Positions 1 to 12,541 of a DNA stretch of 64,000 nt are shown one piece after another (positions within the stretch are counted from its first letter, which is position 1; every line of letters begins with the position of its first letter). The stretch spans positions 10,605,219 to 10,669,218 of the forward strand of contig OY987251.1 in the NCBI GenBank assembly GCA_963920765.1, in the 5' to 3' direction. The notes beneath the pieces were generated by a model. It was not told the DNA's origin, made no database searches, and saw only the letters and a program-made list of their open reading frames with translations. Both the position numbers and the translations under genes were made by a program. Source of the stretch: Ulota crispa (taxonomy: Eukaryota; Streptophyta; Bryopsida; Orthotrichales; Orthotrichaceae).

Positions 1-521
1 ATTCTTCAGCACTTCAACCTTGCTTGCAACACACGAACAATTGCAAAACAATCACTGTACCAAATAATAAAGCATCAATAGCCAATCCACACCGAGCAAA
101 AAAACTACCATTGCAACTGAGGTTCAGCAAGAACCTCAAAGAAAAAACCAGAAAATAATAAAATATAAAATAAAATAAACCACTTCAAGCAATTCAAAAT
201 GTACAAAACAATTGCAGTAGAATAGTCCCCACACACCTTTTCTTCTTCACTTTCGCATTGTTTTCTTTTTTCTTTTTTTGTGCTTTATTCACGACACCAC
301 CGCAAGTAAAGTTCCTTGCTCTTCCATGCAACAAGTTTCAGAAATAACTCTATATATAAAAGTCTGTTTTGTTGACCCTGTATTTGAGGCAACAAGGACT
401 TGAGTAACGTGCACTTAAAATTAGTGCAGATCTTTGTACACCAGCCATGCGTATTATTTCCAAGCCTAACTCCATAGCCATAGCTTTGTTTTAAATGTAA
501 GCATCTCTGTACAATCAAAGG

Positions 522-3500
522 CTAAGCCAACAGAAGCTCCAAAGTGCTGCGAGCCAGCCATAGTAACCCTGGATCCGACCTCTTCCACACAAAGCAACCC
601 GTGTCACCTGCTGCTGGACCTGCACACTCCCCTTCTCTAAACCCCACCACCTGCAAAAACTCCACCGCCCCTGCATACAAACCAACCCCAATTTCTGACA
701 AAACTTAGTTCTACTCTTCCCAAAACTTAGGTTTAAACCGAATAAACCATTACCTTTAAAAAAAAACAGGATTCAAAATAGAAAGTTAAACCTTTAGAAA
801 CCAGTGTCCGTATAAGCCCCAATTTATAGCTTCTTCTCTTTCGATAATGCCTATTCCTTGTACTAGGATTTTGTGTAATGATGTTTTCATATTCATCAAC
901 TTAAGGTATAAAGTAATCACAAAAATCTAAATATTTATCGATCCAACCATAAGGTAACACACTCAAAAGCATAATTTCTATTATTCCAAAGATGGAGAAT
1001 GCAATTTAGTCTTTCCATTAGCAAAAAAATTACTACTTTGTGAGTGATGTATTTCAACTCCCGTAGATATAGAAGTGGCCAGTATTTAGTCATTTTGTAC
1101 GTTTAGGGCTTAAATTTTGCCAAATTTCTACTTAGAGACCAAGTTTGTGGCTACTTTCATTGTTCACTCCAGACAAAAAAGACTTGAATTGTGAGAGCCT
1201 GGAGAAAATTTAGCAGAAGTTGAGTGCTTTCACACAGTTAGTGAGGTCCACTATCTTACCTTCAAACCTACCAACACGGTCTTGGAAACGAGGATTACCC
1301 TGCAAAAAATGTGATCAAAAAAGAGAAAATTGTACCAACCTCATTAAGTGTTTCCCAGATGCACAACACGTTCACTAGAAAAAAAATGGAAGCCTCCAAA
1401 AAAACAACCGGATTAAAATGCAAAAAAAATCAAGATAGACACAAAAAACTAAAAATTCAAAAAGAAAACTAAATTAAACTTAACCATTCGAAAGAGGCAG
1501 ACTAGTCAAGAGAAAGATTCTTTACCTTACGAAGACGTTTGTATTTCTCATCTTTTGGATTTTTGATGAGATTACTGCAAAACAAACAAACAAACAATCT
1601 CAGAGCCGTACTCAAGTAATACAAAACCTAACTTCACTCAGAAACTACCGTGTCAAACAACCTTCGTACAAAAGCCTGAAACAATAAATAAACAATAAAT
1701 GTGAGCCTCAAGCTATATGTACCAAAGTGTCATAAAAGACTTCAATTTTGCTTCAAGTTCATTTGATTGGCTAAATACACACCATCTATCTAAATGGGGG
1801 TACATTCAAATCACGTTTTTTTCGTTTATTTTATTCTTTTCCTTTACGATTTTAAAAGTTACTCCCTCTGTCCCTCTAAAAAGCTCCCTTTTGCTAATTT
1901 CAAACGCTAAGAAAACGTTTGCCATGTTCAATGATCTCATGGGGGCAAGTTAAACGATTAGAGAGCATTCCCTCTCCTAGCAAGCTTGGCCTTGCCCATA
2001 TGAGATACCATTGTTTGCTACTAATCTTTAAATCCATCAATAATGAGAGCTAGCAGCATGCACAAATATGGTACTTTTTGCATGGAATTTGGGTGCCAAA
2101 ACAACGACATCAAAGCTGGAGATTTTTGCATACATTTGGTAGATGTTATACTGATTCTTAAAATGCATGTGTTACTAGCAGAAAGATTAAAACAATGAGG
2201 AGCTGGCAGCATTCACACACTATGCACAAATATAGTAATTTTTGCATGGAATTTGGGTAGCCTAAACGGCGACATCAAAACTTTAAATTTTGCATACATT
2301 TGGTAGATGGTATGTTGATTCTAGAATGCATGTGTCACTAGCACAAAGACTAAAAACACAGTTAATACTTCACAAGGAAGCTTTTTGGACGTTTTTAGAG
2401 GGCCAGAGGGAGTAAATGTGAGCCTCAAGCTTTATGTACCATAGAGTTTGAGGACTTTTGTTTTGCTTCAAGTTTATTTGGCTGCATTTGAATTAAAAAA
2501 TTTCAGGAATACATACGATCTATCTAAACGGGGGTACATTCAAATCAAGTTTTTTATTACTTTAGAATTTTGAAAGGTATTCATACCTCACAATACTTGA
2601 CAAGGCATGAAGAGCTGCGGTTGCCTCCACAGCCGTGGCTTGCGACTTCAGAGTAGAGATCGCATGTTGCAAACGTGTTTCAACAGCATTGGTAGCAGCC
2701 TGAATTCTGGCAATCTCCTCAGCCAGGTCCAGGGGATAGGCAGGTGTCTCTGAATCTACGGATACATCCAGATCAGGCTCTTCGTGTTTCATAGATTCAT
2801 CCGGATCAGGTTCGGCAGCCACTTTGGTAGAATCCGCTGGTGGAGTGAGGCTGGTCGGAGAAAGCATATCGTCAGGGTCTGGCTCTTGGAACTCTTTGGC
2901 AATGCCGGTGTTTTCAAGGCCAGGCTTGGCTTGTGCTTCAAATCCACGACCAGTAACCCCGGACGTGGATTCGTCAGGATCAGGCTCCATTCTCTCGTCC
3001 TACAATACAAAAAATATATACAAGAAAATTAGTTAATACAAAGAGTTACTTCCTTAAATTCCTCAAAGGAACACTTAAATTGCCTTGGAAAAAAAAAAGC
3101 ATAATACTGAGCACAGTTGCAGGGGGTTATCCTCTCAAAGGTATCAACAACTGGCAATCAGATAAAGGCACAGAAATGCACCAAAAAGGCAAACTCATTC
3201 ACAAGCCTTGCAGTGTTATCCTATTTTAAACAAAATTATGATAAATTCCAACTAGAATGATGCCACATTTTGCTAAATATGGAAACCATCTAAAGTCCAT
3301 GAATAGTAGTCTCGAAACTGCTTTGGTTTGCAAAACACCCAAAGATACTTGCAAAACATCGAGAGATATGTTCAAATCAGAGACATGCAAAAATCTTGGG
3401 AAAGAATACATGCAAAAGATGACGAGATCTTCAATGTTCAGGCACATAAAAAGTCCAGAATTATATGAAAATAGTCTATAAGTAGTTGAATGTGTCATAA

Positions 3501-4315
3501 AGGTAACCCGTTTACAGAAGAAGCTGAATCTCGAAGAGTTTATGTGAGGAAATACTACAAAAGCTTACAATTTAGTTCTATTGTTATGTTTGGTTAAACT
3601 TTTCAGCTTTTGAGTGGAGAAGGAAAGTCTACCTGGTTGTCAATAAGTTCCGTACCCTCGGCAATAACCACAATCTCAGATGCTGCTGCTTTCTCATCTG
3701 GATCTGGTTCGTTGAGATTTTCTTCAGCAGGGAGTGATGAAGGCGACCTTATACTCAAAGTTTCCACTGCTTCGGCTATTTCCACAGGGTCAGCCTTTGC
3801 TAGATCCACGGCTAGCGTAGTTTGCTCCAACCTGCCACAAATTAGGACTTTTCTCAGATATCTATAAAAAGTTGAAAACATGTAACTTCAGACGCTTGAA
3901 AGAAAGTAAACAAAAAGTATTAATTAAAAAACTCTTTTTTAGCAAGAAGAAATAGGCTTACTATTAGGTTTTTAAGTGAAATTCTTGTTTTTTAGCTTTA
4001 GGGAATTGGGAGAGGGTTAATGACAAGTATGTTTCAATGCAATTTTGTTCCTGAGGAAATGTTTCAAAAATATATAAAAGAGATAGTGTACCTCGTTAGT
4101 GCCGCTTGAGCAGCTGCAGCTCTGGCATTTGCTGTAGAAGGTAAACCACCGCCCAACTTATGTCCAGTTTGAACTCCACCAGCATCCATGGGTTCATCAT
4201 CATCTTCCTCATTTCTCGTGGCTTCCCCACTCAAAGTGTGCCCAGTGCCGCTTGTCCAGTCCAACTTAATGGCTTCCTCGGTCAACTGTTCAAAACATCA
4301 AAATTCAACAATCTC

Positions 4316-4346
<31 letters not shown>

Positions 4347-7300
4347 ACTCAATCAATCACCTATACAGTTAAAACAAAAAAACAAAAACATTCAAAGTGT
4401 AAAACAAGTGGCAAGCAAACAATGTACCACCCTACCTGCTTATTTAAAGCATGGAAATGTTCATCATGATCATCATGAATCATATGTGTCTGCAAAATCC
4501 ACGACACTTGGTCATACATTTGATAGAAATCACACAAAATGAAAAAAACTAGTTTGACGTAAGTAATAGATTCCAATATTCTATGTTACTATAATGCAAA
4601 AATTGTATATGTTGTTACACAATTATGAACTCTACATACTCGGTGTTACTTTTCTTTGGTAAATGTAGACCCATCTTAATACTAGTAAGTACATTTAAAA
4701 GTAAGAAAAAGAGTGATGTGTTATGCAAGTAGGCTTTGTTTTACCAATTCATGTATGAGTGTCATTTTAATGCTGGCATACTTCCGGAAACCCTCCAAGT
4801 CATCAGTTCGTAATCGTAGAGAAATCTCTTGCCCTCGGTTCTGCACAAATCAAAATATCACACAACAAATCACACATAAAGAAATAATTACACAACGATA
4901 ATTATATTTATAACCTGAAGTTGCAAAACGAGGTTTAATTTCAAACGCCAGAAATAAGAATAATGACGCAACTGATAGCTTTTCATACAAGTAATAAAAG
5001 GCTAAAAAGTTATAGAACTCCTCAACCCTAAATGGTCCAGCATAATGATCTTACCATGTTAAACCCTAGAATACATTTGGGGCTTTTACCCACAAAACCT
5101 TTTGGAGCTAACTCTGACATTCTTCCCACCTGCCATTTATGCTGCAAATACACCAATTTTCCTTCATTAATTGCATTATGAAACCGGACTTTTTCGATAC
5201 AAAAACTTCAATAAAAAAAACAAAATCCAAAACCTCGAAAAAGAGTGAGCTGGTGAAAGCAACTGACCTTTTTCATAATGGCTACAATGCCGGGATCGCT
5301 TGCAAGTCTGTACATGATAGCACGGGCTCTTTCTGGCGAAGGGTACAACTGTTCCAACAAAGCCAAAGGTCAGAAAAAGAAAGGTTTAAAAGCCAAGGAT
5401 TTGTAGTTTTAAAATGGCCATATTGCAAAAGATACAAACTCAAAAATAGGGCCGGGTTTTCTATCACCATGATCAGTAAAGAACATTGTACAAGTTGGTC
5501 AATAAAAAAACCAAAATCAGAATGAAGAAAGTCTCTACAAAACCCACTCAAAACCGCAAAGAAAACAACATAAACAAGGCAAACGCTAAAGCCAAGAAAA
5601 AAGAGGTTTCAAAACCAAGGATTTGTAGTTTTAAAATGGCCATATTGCAAAAGATATAAACTCAAATGGGGTCGAGTTTTATATCACCATGATTAGTGAA
5701 AAATATTGTACAAGTTAGTCAACTACTAAAACAAATACAGAATGAAGAAAATCTCCAAAAAACCCACTCAAAACCACAAAAAACAACATAAGCAAGGCAA
5801 ACTCATTCCATGTAGAAAATACATACGGATATGTGAATTGTCTGGTGACCTGGATGAGCGGCAGTTCAAGCGTTTGGAAGTCGTGAAATGTATAAGGTCC
5901 CTTGGGAAGACGCGACTTCGCGTCAAGCTGCGTCAGCGGCAGCCGCCGAAGCTTTCTGCGGTTCTCTTCTTCCTCAAACCCTAAAACGCGCTCGTCCTTG
6001 TCAGGTCGCATCACTTGCTTCAACTCCTCAAAAGTCGCGCCCATCATTGTAATCACAGTACCCTGCACAAAAGCTCCGTCACGCCCAAGGAAAATTTTTA
6101 AAACGGTTTTCTCGCAGGTTTTTCGAATGACGAACAAGGCTATTGAGAGATATTGAGACAAATGCGCAAACCCTAATTACACAGAAGCTGGTACTGTACT
6201 CAGGTTTTTATGAAAAGTCTGAATTTACATACCGGAGTGATGTCGGATTGCTATTGAGAAATATTGAGGCAATGAGCAAACCCTAATCTACTCAAAAAAT
6301 GATACTCAGGTTTTCGCGAAAAGTTTGAATTTATATACCGGGGTGATGTCGGATTGCTATTGAGAGATATTGAGACAAATGCGCAAACCCTAATTCACCA
6401 AAACTAGTACTGTACTCAGGGTTCATGAAAATTTGAATTCATACACCGTAGTGATCTCTGATTGCTATTGGGAGATATTGAGACAAATGCGTAAACCCTA
6501 AACTAGTACTCAGCTTTTCATATACACCGAAGTGATGTCGGATTGCTATTGAAAGATTATTGAGAGAATGGGAAAACCCTAATTCACCAAAAACTGGTAC
6601 TCAGGTTTTCGTGAAAAGCTTGAATTCATGTACCGGAGTGATGTTGAATTGGTACTCAGAGATATTGAGACAAATGCGCACACCCTAAACTAGTACTCAG
6701 GTTTTCGTGAAAAGCTTGAATTCATGCCCGGAGTGATGTCGGATTGCTATTGAGAGATATTGAGACAAATACACAAACCCTAATTTACCAAAAACTGGTA
6801 CTCAGGGTTCATGAGAATTTGAATTTATGTACCGGGGTGATGTCGGATTGCTATTGAGAGATATTGAAACAACACGCAAACCCTAATTCATCAAAAACTG
6901 GTACTCAGGTTTTCATGAAAAGTCTGAATTTATGTACCGAAGTGACGTCAGATTGCTATTGAGAGATATTGAGACAAATGCGCAAACCCTAAACTAGTAC
7001 TCAGGTTTTCATATACACCGGAGTGATGTCGGATTGCTATTGAAAGATTATTGAGACAAATGCGCAAACCCTAATTCACCAAATACTGGTCCTCAAATTT
7101 TCCTGAAAAGCTTCAACTCATGTACAGGAGTGATGTTGAATTGCTACTCAGAGATATTGAGACAATCCATAAACCCTAATTTACTCAAAAACTCGTACTC
7201 AGGTTTTTATGAAAATTTTGAAACCCTAAACCGGAGTGAAGTCGGATTGCTATTGAGAGATATGAACAAATGCGCGAACCCTAAACTGGTACTCAGGTTT

Positions 7301-7684
7301 CCATATACAAAGGAGTGATCTCGGATTGCTATTGAAATATTATTGAGACAACGCGCAAACCCTAATTCACCAAAGACCGGTACTCAGGGTTCATGAGAAT
7401 TTGAATTTGAATTTGAATTTGAATTTACATACCGGAGTGATGTCGGATTGTTCGAGAGTCGCGGAAGAGTAAACCTCAGACGATGGATCGATAGCAATCC
7501 TTCCAACAACTCGTTTCCCTTTCGGGAGAAGCAAGCGCATCGTACGAGGCACGACTCCCGTTAACTCACTCAGCTGAGTCCCTAGCGACCCGACTGTCGC
7601 ATCACCAGCTGGCATCTCCACCGAGTACTTCTTCCCTCGATGAATCACAGTCACCAACCTCTTGTCCTTCTCCACCACCTCCAT
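522..7684 (-). CDS. Ubiquitin-like / WLM metalloprotease / PUB domain protein, 12 coding exons, 608 aa
   Basis: Plant relative of Wss1/SPRTN-type WLM proteases, which act with CDC48/p97 on ubiquitin- or SUMO-marked proteins and DNA-protein crosslinks (family knowledge). Coding exons, all minus strand: 7433-7684, 5850-6062, 5268-5348, 5055-5141, 4745-4840, 4436-4489, 4092-4285, 3633-3831, 2587-2999, 1526-1574, 1260-1299, 522-670. They total 1827 nt in one open frame. Residues 1-84 form a ubiquitin-like fold. The WLM domain spans about 85-330, with zinc motif HELTH (H241, E242, H245) and probable third ligand H251. Residues about 330-500 are acidic and linker-like, with five EPDPDE-type motifs. 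The C-terminus, about 500-590, is a PUB domain (NLIKNPKDEKYKRLRK, then GNPRFQDRVGRFEG), expected to bind CDC48. The ATG at 7684 is chosen because the open frame upstream contains no ATG. Donors at 5849 and 5267 are GTCA, weaker than usual. Confidence 0.93.
1697..2570. repeat. Tandem duplication of about 160 bp split by the Stowaway element
   Basis: 1697-1860 and 2413-2570 are related copies (TAAATGTGAGCCTCAAGCT at the start, GGGGGTACATTCAAATCA near the end). The Stowaway element lies exactly between them, and its right TA is the first TA of the second copy. The element therefore inserted at the junction of an existing tandem duplication. Confidence 0.75.
1862..2412. mobile_element. Stowaway-like MITE, TA target duplication
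   Basis: Terminal inverted repeats read CTCCCTCTGTCCCTCTAAAA at the left and the complement of TTTTAGAGGGCCAGAGGGAG at the right. Both ends are flanked by TA (1860-1861 and 2413-2414). The CTCCCTC start and TA target match the Stowaway (Tc1/mariner) class. A segment of about 150 bp inside is duplicated (about 2050-2180 and 2205-2350). It sits in an intron of the WLM gene and has no coding capacity. Confidence 0.85.
5360..5806. repeat. Two-copy tandem duplication (about 225 bp) in the second coding intron of the WLM gene
   Basis: 5360-5587 and 5588-5806 repeat the same order of blocks: a segment starting AAAGCCAA, then GGATTTGTAGTTTTAAAATG, ATATTGCAAAAGATA, ATTGTACAAGTT, AGAATGAAGAAA and CCCACTCAAAACC. 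They differ by scattered substitutions and small indels. The duplication is confined to intron sequence. Confidence 0.85.
6140..7450. repeat. Tandem array of about 12 decayed units plus the real exon end, inside the first coding intron of the WLM gene
   Basis: Units of about 80-108 bp recur from 6140 to the end of the coding exon at 7433. On the minus strand each holds a version of CAATCCGACATCACTCCG followed by GT; the original is the last 18 coding nt of the ubiquitin-like exon plus its donor. Copies of this anchor lie near 6234, 6340, 6444, 6526, 6631, 6727, 6832, 6937, 7016, 7124, 7231, 7309 and 7429 (genuine exon). Short units of about 80 bp recur among about 105-bp units, suggesting a higher-order duplication. 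The units also carry CCCTAA-like blocks, which are not telomeric arrays. Confidence 0.9.
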
Positions 7685-8200
7685 TCCATACACCTAAAAA
7701 ACAGAACAACACAAAGACTCAGCAAAATAACTATAATTCAAAAACATTCCTCGGAAGAAGAAGGATTTTCCACAAAACAGGGCGGCTCTACTCCTCGGAA
7801 CCACCGCCGTAGTTCGAAACTAAACCTGCTGCCAAACCGACTCTGGAAATTATTAAATGGGAATGGATTTTCACCTGAATTGTGCGCAATTGAGAGCAGA
7901 GGAATTTGAATTCAACGCGGACGAGAGATTTTGAGGGAGTGATCGGTGGGGAATGGAGAGAATTGGAAGACTCACGGTTTGATTTGATTTGAATTGAATT
8001 GAGATTCTGAGAGGGTGGATTGAATGGGAGAATGGTGATGAGGAAGCGGTGGTTTTGCAAGGGAAGGAGTGTAAAGGCGATGGTGATGGTGATTGGGAGG
8101 AGAAGGAGGTGAACGAATTGGAGGAGAGGTGAGGAAGGAAGGAAAGAAGGAGAAGATGAAGATGAAGAGGGAGGTGCGGGAAGCGTGACGGAGAGCACGG
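7685..8200 (-). promoter_or_regulatory. 5' leader (UTR intron) and proximal promoter of the WLM/PUB gene
   Basis: A donor (CAG|GTGAAA) ends a non-coding exon at 7875 and an acceptor (TTTTTTAG|GTG) opens the first coding exon at 7693. A 181-nt intron (7694-7874) therefore lies in the 5' UTR. The reading frame stays open upstream to about 8198 but has no ATG, so I treat it as leader. The region is polypyrimidine-rich on the transcribed strand. I see no clear TATA box, and the 5' boundary is not determined. Confidence 0.5.
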
Positions 8201-8530
8201 GTCTGCTGGAGCTGGAGCTGGAGCTGAAGGTTCGTTTGATCGGTCGGGGTCTTGGTTGGGGCTCCCCCGTGGTTATCGAAGACCGTGCGTGGAGGGGCCT
8301 TTGACCGCGCGGAATTCTGTTGCCGTACCGTGCGGATCCCGTATTGTCGCGTAAGAACCGTGGATGTCACTTTAGTGTAGCTCTCACTCTTCTCTAATTG
8401 CACCCTCCCTAATTGCACCCTCTGTAATTGCGCACTCACAATATGTTTTGAGAGTATGTTATGTAGTACTCTTCTTGTCTTGCAATAAGGGACCCATTGG
8501 AACCGCATTTTTTTTGGATCATACTGTTGA

Positions 8531-9497
8531 CCCCTAAAGGCTCAAGCCCTTTTTTTGTGAAAGTCATTCAAAATTGCCATTTTTGAGGGAATAAGTAGAA
8601 TGGTAGGAAAAAAAAATCAAATATCCAACCGTAAAATCTTGTCCTAGACTATGGGAGGTATTTGTGGGAAAAGAATCATTTCATTCTAGATGTAGAAGAG
8701 TGAGATATTGGCATTTGAAGTGAAAAATAAGCTTTTTTCTCTATTGCCCAAAAACTTCAAAAGCCTTTGATCACTCTTATATGAAAAAAATTGCTCTACG
8801 CAAAACTGAGGATTTTTTTTCCCATGTAGAAGACCAAGTTAGGTATGTGTGGGAGAATTTTCAAATGAATTGGAGGTGTGAATCATACTTTGTAAAATCT
8901 TGCAATGCCGGAAGGTCATGAAATTTGCATATGCTCTAGGCAAAATTGGAGGATTTATGTAAAATTCATAAATTTGAATTACTTTGATCCAAATGGTGAG
9001 AACCAAGGAATCTTGTTCTACTACAACTTGGGAAAAAAAAGTCAAAAAAAAAAAAAAACACAAATTGCCTAAAAAAAAAAAAATACAATTCGCTCAAAAA
9101 AGTAAAACACCAAAATTTACAAGGGGCAAAAGAAATGGAGGTTTGGAAGTCCCATACCTACCTGCAAACTAAAACTTCTCATAACTTTCATCTCATCAAT
9201 CGGAATTGAATGATTCAAAGCTTTTCACGTATACAAAAATCTAAAGAACCAATTCCAATTTTTTATTTTAAAAAAACCCACTTTTTTTTTTGGGCTACTC
9301 ACTTCTCCCCTGTTTTTTAGTTATTCACGCATAACTTCTTCAATAAATGTTGGAATGAAGAAAGAATTAGATGCCCACGTAGATCTTTGAATTCCCCATC
9401 TTCCATAAAAATTTCAGAAAATTGCATAAAGTAGTTTAGCTGTAGGTACATGCCCAAACCCCCACTTGACCCAAAGGGACCACTTGGGCCTTTAGGG
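8531..9497. mobile_element. TTAA-family element, copy 1 (flanks TTGA)
   Basis: Starts CCCCTAAAGGCTCAAG and ends CCTTTAGGG. It is flanked on both sides by TTGA (8527-8530, 9498-9501), a non-palindromic direct repeat that supports a true 4-bp target duplication. It is 967 bp without an open reading frame and lies just upstream of the WLM gene promoter. Confidence 0.8.
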
Positions 9498-9501
9498 TTG
9501 A

Positions 9502-11929
9502 ACACATTATTCATAAGGGTCCAAATTTTATATCATCACAAACAATGATGATTATTTTATTTGTTCATTGCAAGCCTACTTAAAATTTGGGCCCAATAAA
9601 CCTTTGTACAACCCAATGTTTGGGGAGAACTGGTGGTTAGTGTATTGTCAATTGGTTAATATTGCAAAAAAATTGGTTGGAATTTGAAACTACCAAATAT
9701 AAAATTGGTTGTTTTTCTTCAAAAACTTAATTATAGTATATTACAGTAGAAGTATGGAAGTTTTGCAGGAAACAACTAATGCATTCTACGGAGTACTAAA
9801 AAATCTGGTTGAAAATGGGAAATGCTTGATTGCAACTGGTAAAACTAAAATTTCTCCTTGAACATTGATATGACCTACTCAAAACTACTGAGAATTACGT
9901 GGATTTTCAATAAAATATTTATTGCAATACAAAGGGAATAAAACTTTACTTTTGCTTATATTGTTGTGCAATTAGAAAGGGTTTAGTATCAACTGCAATG
10001 GTTACAATAGAGTGTTTGAAAGTCAATGAAAGTAAAGCGTCAATAAATTTAAAGCGCTCCAAATCATACAAAAAAATGTAACTCAACAATTTTAGAACCA
10101 TTTCTTTTCTTTCCTTCTTGATGTAGGATTTAGAATTTCTTGTTGTAGCCCTACTTGCACAAAAGAAAGGATCTTGTTTGTTTTTTATGACTTTTAATTT
10201 AAACAAACAGGATTTCAACAAGCTTACAAGATTAGAAAACATGAGAGACTAACATCTAAATCCTAAAAATCTGGACTAGAAAAAATTTGTAGGGAAATTA
10301 TATAAACATTTAATTTATAGCCAAGGTGAGTATAACACGTGTTTTGAGATTATATAAAGTGAAGTTAACAAGTAAGACTAAACCATAAGATACTACTCCA
10401 AGAAGCAAAGATTTTGATACAAAATGTCACATTTAAACTATATATGCAAAATCCACAAGTAATAATCACTTGATTTGTAAAACACTTGTTGATACTAAAA
10501 AAACATCCAGATACTTACGAATCATATAAAGATGTGTCTAAATTAGTAAAACAGCAAAAAAATTGGAAAAAGATATGCAAAATATTGAGGAAATGCCCGT
10601 GTTCAATAACATGAAAAGTCCATATTTGCATAGATAGTTCATATTTAATCAAATTGGCATCAAACAGAAGTTGGAACTGCAAAAGACCAAAGAATGTATT
10701 GTTGAAATTAAGGAGCTCCTATATAATTTCTAAAAGGGTCTGCTAATTTAATGAGCCCTACTAAAAGATTGTTCCAAAGATTCATAATTGAATCTTGTAT
10801 GTCTATGACGTTATTATAGTTTTGAAATTTGCAATACATCATAATGTTGAATGGATCTCAAAGATGTAAAATTTCAACTTTAAAAATGATTTTTTTATCA
10901 TACAATATAGAAGCATCTATAACATTTCATTACAGCTTTCTTTCAAACTCATTTGATTTTTGTTTACACTGTTGAAAAAATGGTGCTGTATTGTGAAAAT
11001 GGTGCCAGGGACCTAAAAGAGAGCAAAGAAAACACTTACAATTTGGGGGGGCGGAAAGGAACATTGAAGTGGAAATTGTAACAAAAAAACAGCTTAGTAC
11101 GTATCTTGCAATTTAAACCATGTCTAAATCCCCTAAAGCGTCCAATTTAAGTGCACAACTTCTCAATATTAGATCAACCGTAAATATAATAGTATATAGT
11201 GATGTTTGGGTAAGGTCAACGTTTGTAAGAAAAATGTTTGAATAGTGTCAAGATCCCACTCTCTTATTTATGTTTTGGGTCAAATTAAATAGAGTGTTTA
11301 CTTAGGATCAATACTCGGATGTGGCCACCCTTTTGTTCTTGCCTAAGGTATTGACTTTATCCAAGCAACATTATATAACCACATTGAAAAAGTGCCAATT
11401 TCTAAAAATCATGCCAAAATAACATGTATGACCATGCATAAAAGCTATGGGCTAACCACCAATGCTTGACTAGCATTGATAGAAAATTACAATAACCTGG
11501 TCTTGCATGAGTTTGATAGCTTATATTCTTGGCTTTATTGCTTCAAACATCATTGCATATTTTGAATGAGGATATTTTTTAGCTTCACTAACTGCATCCT
11601 TTGTTTCTCATGTTTAATTGGGTTTTCACAAGCTTGCATTAGATATTGCCTATATTCATATTATCATTATTGAATAATACCCATATTTATATTAGAATTA
11701 TACGTTTAAATATCTAACAAGGCTTTTTTCTTGTTTTGATTTTAAAATATTTTTTGCATTTTAACCAGCTAACATTACGTTAATTGCTGGTTCCTCGCAT
11801 CCATTGGATCCACACCCATCAAAAATGCACAACACATTTACTACCATTGTTTGGGGAGCTTGAAATATCATCAAACAATACAAGCGTGTGTCAAATTAAA
11901 GAATGAATCCAAAATCAGAATAGCTTGCA
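9502..11929. other. Intergenic, nothing recognised
   Basis: AT-rich sequence with no credible exon, RNA gene or bounded repeat that I can identify. Open frames are short and have no recognisable protein motif. Confidence 0.6.
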
Positions 11930-11933
11930 TTAA

Positions 11934-12000
11934 CCCCTAAAGGACCAATGTCCCTACAAGGGACAAAATAGGTTTGAGCAAGCTTGTATTGTTGGGATTT
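11934..12000. mobile_element. Solitary terminus of the TTAA family
   Basis: TTAA (11930-11933) followed by CCCCTAAAGGACCAATGTCC and a short inverted GGGAC motif, as at the left ends of full copies. No matching right end is visible before the next family member at 14.8 kb, so this is a truncated or rearranged copy. Confidence 0.6.
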
Positions 12001-12541
12001 TAAATCATATTTTTTTTGAAAAAGAGTTTTGCAAGGGTTACGTGAGGGTATAACATTTTATTGAAATTGGATTTACAATTCAAAAACAATGAGAGGTTAT
12101 AAGATTTTTTTTGTTAGAGGAGCATGCCTAGCATGTCATTTTTCATTAACTTCTTGCAAGGATACAATGAAATAGCATCTTTTTTCTTGGCAAAAGTTTG
12201 CTAGATCTGACAGATATTGGCCACTTGATACCCTTCCCTTCAAATATCCTCCAATTGGAAGAGGACACCAAAGTGGACTCTGTCACTCAAAAAAAACATT
12301 GCAATGAAAGCATGACCCTTTGTTGGAGTATGTCCAAAAACAAAATATTAATTAATTTGGAAAAAAATGTAATTTTAGGACCTTTGGGTTTTATGTCTTT
12401 AAAAGAGTATCACAAAAAAACAAACAAGGGAAAAAACCCAAAAGTCCCAAAACTATGTTCTTTCCCAAATCAAAGAATATTGTGATCAAAGCAATGGTAT
12501 ATTAGATAAACACATTAACTATTGACTTGCACCAACTACTA

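Noticed and set aside
3610..3867. Plus-strand frames over the WLM exons (also 2784-3036)
   Set aside because: Shadows of the minus-strand exons encoding the EPDPDE region.
6140..7450. Interstitial telomere repeat (CCCTAA motifs recurring)
   Set aside because: CCCTAA occurs once per 80-108-bp unit and is not in tandem. The repeat unit is exon-and-intron derived.
7972..8508. 178-codon minus-strand frame upstream of the WLM gene
   Set aside because: Low-complexity Pro/Ser/His reading of the leader and promoter; no ATG-led in-frame link to the gene.
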